From positions 682,001-746,000 of the forward strand of contig NZ_WTYC01000001.1 in the NCBI RefSeq assembly GCF_009827325.1: 64,000 nucleotides of DNA, given 5' to 3'. The notes below the pieces were generated by a model. The model was not told where the DNA came from and did no database searches. It was given only the letters and a program-made list of their open reading frames with translations. The position numbers and the translations under genes were made by a program. Of this stretch, positions 62,404 through 64,000 are shown piece by piece (position 1 is the first letter of the stretch; each line of letters starts with the position of its first letter). Origin of the DNA: Qipengyuania vulgaris. GTDB taxonomy: Bacteria; Pseudomonadota; Alphaproteobacteria; Sphingomonadales; Sphingomonadaceae.

Positions 62404-63756
62404 TTATCCTGCAGCGATCGCTGGTCGCGTTTCTCCAATGCCACCTTCCACCGGAATGCCGTAACAACTCGCGTATTCGCCGAGCCGTTCATAGACCTCG
62501 CCTTCGCTGAGGCCGAATTCCTCGAGCGAGTAGGAATGCGGGACGCGTTTCGATGCAGCAGTTCGCGCCAGATAGGTTTTCATTCCGGGCAGCGCGGGCT
62601 CGATATCGAGATCGAGGAAGCGGTAGATACGCTCCATCGACGAACGCCAATCATTGTCCATGTCATCATATTGCACGTCGATCATCCGCTCTGCCGGGAT
62701 GCTTTCGCGGGCGCTGCGCATGCGTTCGATCATCAGTTCTGTCTTGCGGAGCCACTCGCGTCCGTGCGGCTGCGGCATCACATCGTCGGAATAAATGATC
62801 GTCTGGTTCCAGGCGAGTGACGCTGCGCTGCCCACCACGGATTTGGGATCGCGATGGGTGAAGATCAGCCTCGCATCGGGAAAGACCTCCAGCAAGGCGG
62901 GCAGGTCCAGCATGTGTTGCGGGGTCTTGAGTATCCATGGCCGCAGCGAACTTTCCTGCTGCGACCACCCGATCAGGCGCAAGAGGTTGGCCATGTGCCG
63001 GTAGGCGGGTACGGCGCTCTCCTGCTCGCACCAGCGGGTATAGGTGGGCACGCGCCACTGCGCTTCGAACTTCATGCCGTAGAAGCTGGCAGCGATCAGC
63101 CCGAGTTCCTCTTCGGGTTCGAAGGGCCCGGTCGGATGGATCGATAGTGTGCGGGGATTGGCCAGCCGCGCAACCTTCAGGATCCGCCGGGCGAGGACCG
63201 GCCGGAAATCCTGTTTCTCGCCCGCCATGACCTGTTCGAAGTCTGGACGCGGCACGGGGCTGATCGTTTCGAAGCTGCGCAAATGCGCAAATCGCCTGTC
63301 GGCCGACAGGAGCCTGTGGAGGCGTGTCGTCCCGGATCGCATCGGCCCCACGATAACAACCGGGTTCTTTATCGGGCGCGCGAGAATTTCCGGATGCCTG
63401 TTGTACCACATCTGCGCATACAACCGGTCGCGGAGCAGGTGGTGGAACTGCTGCATCGCCGAAAAATCGCCAGCCGCGTTCAAATGGGCTTCGGCACGAG
63501 CGGAATCGAGCAGCACGTCGAGAGGCCGCGTGAACCATTCATCCCCGAAATCATCAAGACCGTAGGCATCAGCCGCCTCGCCCATCAGATCGTCGCGGCT
63601 CCATCGGGCATTCTCCACCATACCGAACTTTCGCCCGGTCCTGATGCCTGCATCGACGAGGTCGATGAAGCGGCTGCGCCGCGGAGGTGCGTAATTCTGG
63701 CTTTGCAAGTCTCTCGGCCTCGTCTTCTGTTCGGCGGCGGTCGGGAGGAGCGCCAT
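62404..63756 (-). CDS. Sulfotransferase-fold protein
   Basis: 450 aa from the ATG at 63756 with GGGAGGAG upstream. The 5'-phosphosulfate loop is V-G-P-M-R-S-G-T-T-R-L-H-R-L-L and the 3'-phosphate block L-I-F-T-H-R-D-P-K-S-V-V-G-S. Together they identify the PAPS-dependent sulfotransferase superfamily. The long N-terminus (about 140 residues) before the P-loop is usual for the bacterial group with this architecture. Substrate not known. It converges with the TonB receptor gene. Confidence 0.88.
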   Translation of the reverse strand: MALLPTAAEQKTRPRDLQSQNYAPPRRSRFIDLVDAGIRTGRKFGMVENARWSRDDLMGEAADAYGLDDFGDEWFTRPLDVLLDSARAEAHLNAAGDFSAMQQFHHLLRDRLYAQMWYNRHPEILARPIKNPVVIVGPMRSGTTRLHRLLSADRRFAHLRSFETISPVPRPDFEQVMAGEKQDFRPVLARRILKVARLANPRTLSIHPTGPFEPEEELGLIAASFYGMKFEAQWRVPTYTRWCEQESAVPAYRHMANLLRLIGWSQQESSLRPWILKTPQHMLDLPALLEVFPDARLIFTHRDPKSVVGSAASLAWNQTIIYSDDVMPQPHGREWLRKTELMIERMRSARESIPAERMIDVQYDDMDNDWRSSMERIYRFLDLDIEPALPGMKTYLARTAASKRVPHSYSLEEFGLSEGEVYERLGEYASCYGIPVEGGIGETRPAIAAG

Positions 63757-63842
63757 AGACTGACAAACAGTCTGCCATCCAATCGGTGCCAGCCCTTTTC
63801 TGCACTGGAAATGAAGCCCGCCAATCGGCATAGCGCCAGCCC

Positions 63843-64000
63843 ATGCACGATATCGCTTTCATTCGAGCCAATCCCGAAGCCTTCGATGCCGCCATGAAAA
63901 GGCGGGGGGCGGACCCTGTCGCCGACCGTATCGTCGCCCTCGATGCCAAGAAGCGCGAGGCGCAGACCCGCGTGCAGGAAGCCCAGAGCCGCCGCAACGA
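63843..64000 (+). CDS. serS: Seryl-tRNA synthetase, N-terminal part (cut by window edge)
   Basis: The first 52 codons are visible. M-H-D-I-A-F-I-R-A-N-P-E-A-F-D-A-A and the following coiled-coil arm with R-I-V-A-L-D-A-K-K-R-E-A-Q and S-R-R-N-E are the N-terminus of SerS, whose arm contacts tRNA-Ser. The gene continues beyond the window. Confidence 0.92.
   Translation, partial: MHDIAFIRANPEAFDAAMKRRGADPVADRIVALDAKKREAQTRVQEAQSRRN

Overview
The window looks like an alphaproteobacterial chromosome, most likely Sphingomonadales (Erythrobacteraceae-like). The reasons are the GC-rich, GC3-biased coding, a large TonB receptor with a TetR neighbour, and conjugation genes of the type seen on sphingomonad plasmids and elements. 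Positions 1 to about 55,044 are most of an integrative and conjugative element (ICE). Its right end sits in the 3' end of a tRNA-Leu(CAG) gene (55,045-55,133). From 55,134 to the end is ordinary chromosome: a BCCT transporter, csaA, an MFS transporter, a small membrane protein, a TetR regulator, a TonB receptor, a sulfotransferase and the start of serS. The left end of the ICE lies outside the window.

Layout. 1-14,460 (+) is an F-type type IV secretion operon: traB tail, dsbC-like, traV, traC, a membrane protein, trbI, S26 peptidase, traW, traU, trbC, traN, traF, traH, traG. Most neighbours overlap by 4 bp. 14,461-22,606 is a stability and defence block. It holds hipBA, a five-gene minus-strand operon (HigA-like controller, N6-adenine methyltransferase, XamI-type endonuclease, and two unrecognised proteins) and a LexA/SetR-like S24 repressor. 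22,622-28,961 is the mobilisation module (TrwA-like protein, TraD coupling protein, MobF relaxase) with a promoter and a candidate oriT upstream. 28,972-33,415 carries ssb, a DUF2493 protein, an ArdC antirestriction protein and small proteins. 33,661-44,380 is a scarred cargo region: two different IS3-family elements sit at junctions of truncated genes, an operon encodes a Fic protein, an ATP-grasp peptide-ligase-like protein and a secreted DUF6624 protein, and a dead integrase lies beside a 45-bp tRNA-fMet fragment and a truncated serine recombinase. 44,686-51,995 encodes ParB-like, DarB-like methyltransferase-helicase and Toprim proteins. 52,134-54,879 encodes a lytic transglycosylase, a thermonuclease-like protein, two small proteins and the P4-type integrase.

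How it fits together. The integrase moves the element in and out of tRNA-Leu; the relaxase, coupling protein and TrwA-like protein process DNA at oriT; the T4SS delivers it; ArdC, the DarB-like protein and SSB probably protect the incoming strand; hipBA and the restriction-modification operon stabilise the element. Four intergenic matches to the alphaproteobacterial SOS box (GTTC-N7-GTTC) lie before the restriction operon, at the S24 repressor, between the Toprim and transglycosylase genes, and between integrase and tRNA. They suggest DNA damage connects several modules. A second recurring signal is a set of leaders whose 3' arm carries the ribosome binding site, before at least five genes.

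The most novel-looking items are the Fic/ATP-grasp/DUF6624 operon, the extended restriction operon, the SOS-box set and the shared leaders. All functional names rest on motifs read by eye; no database search was run.
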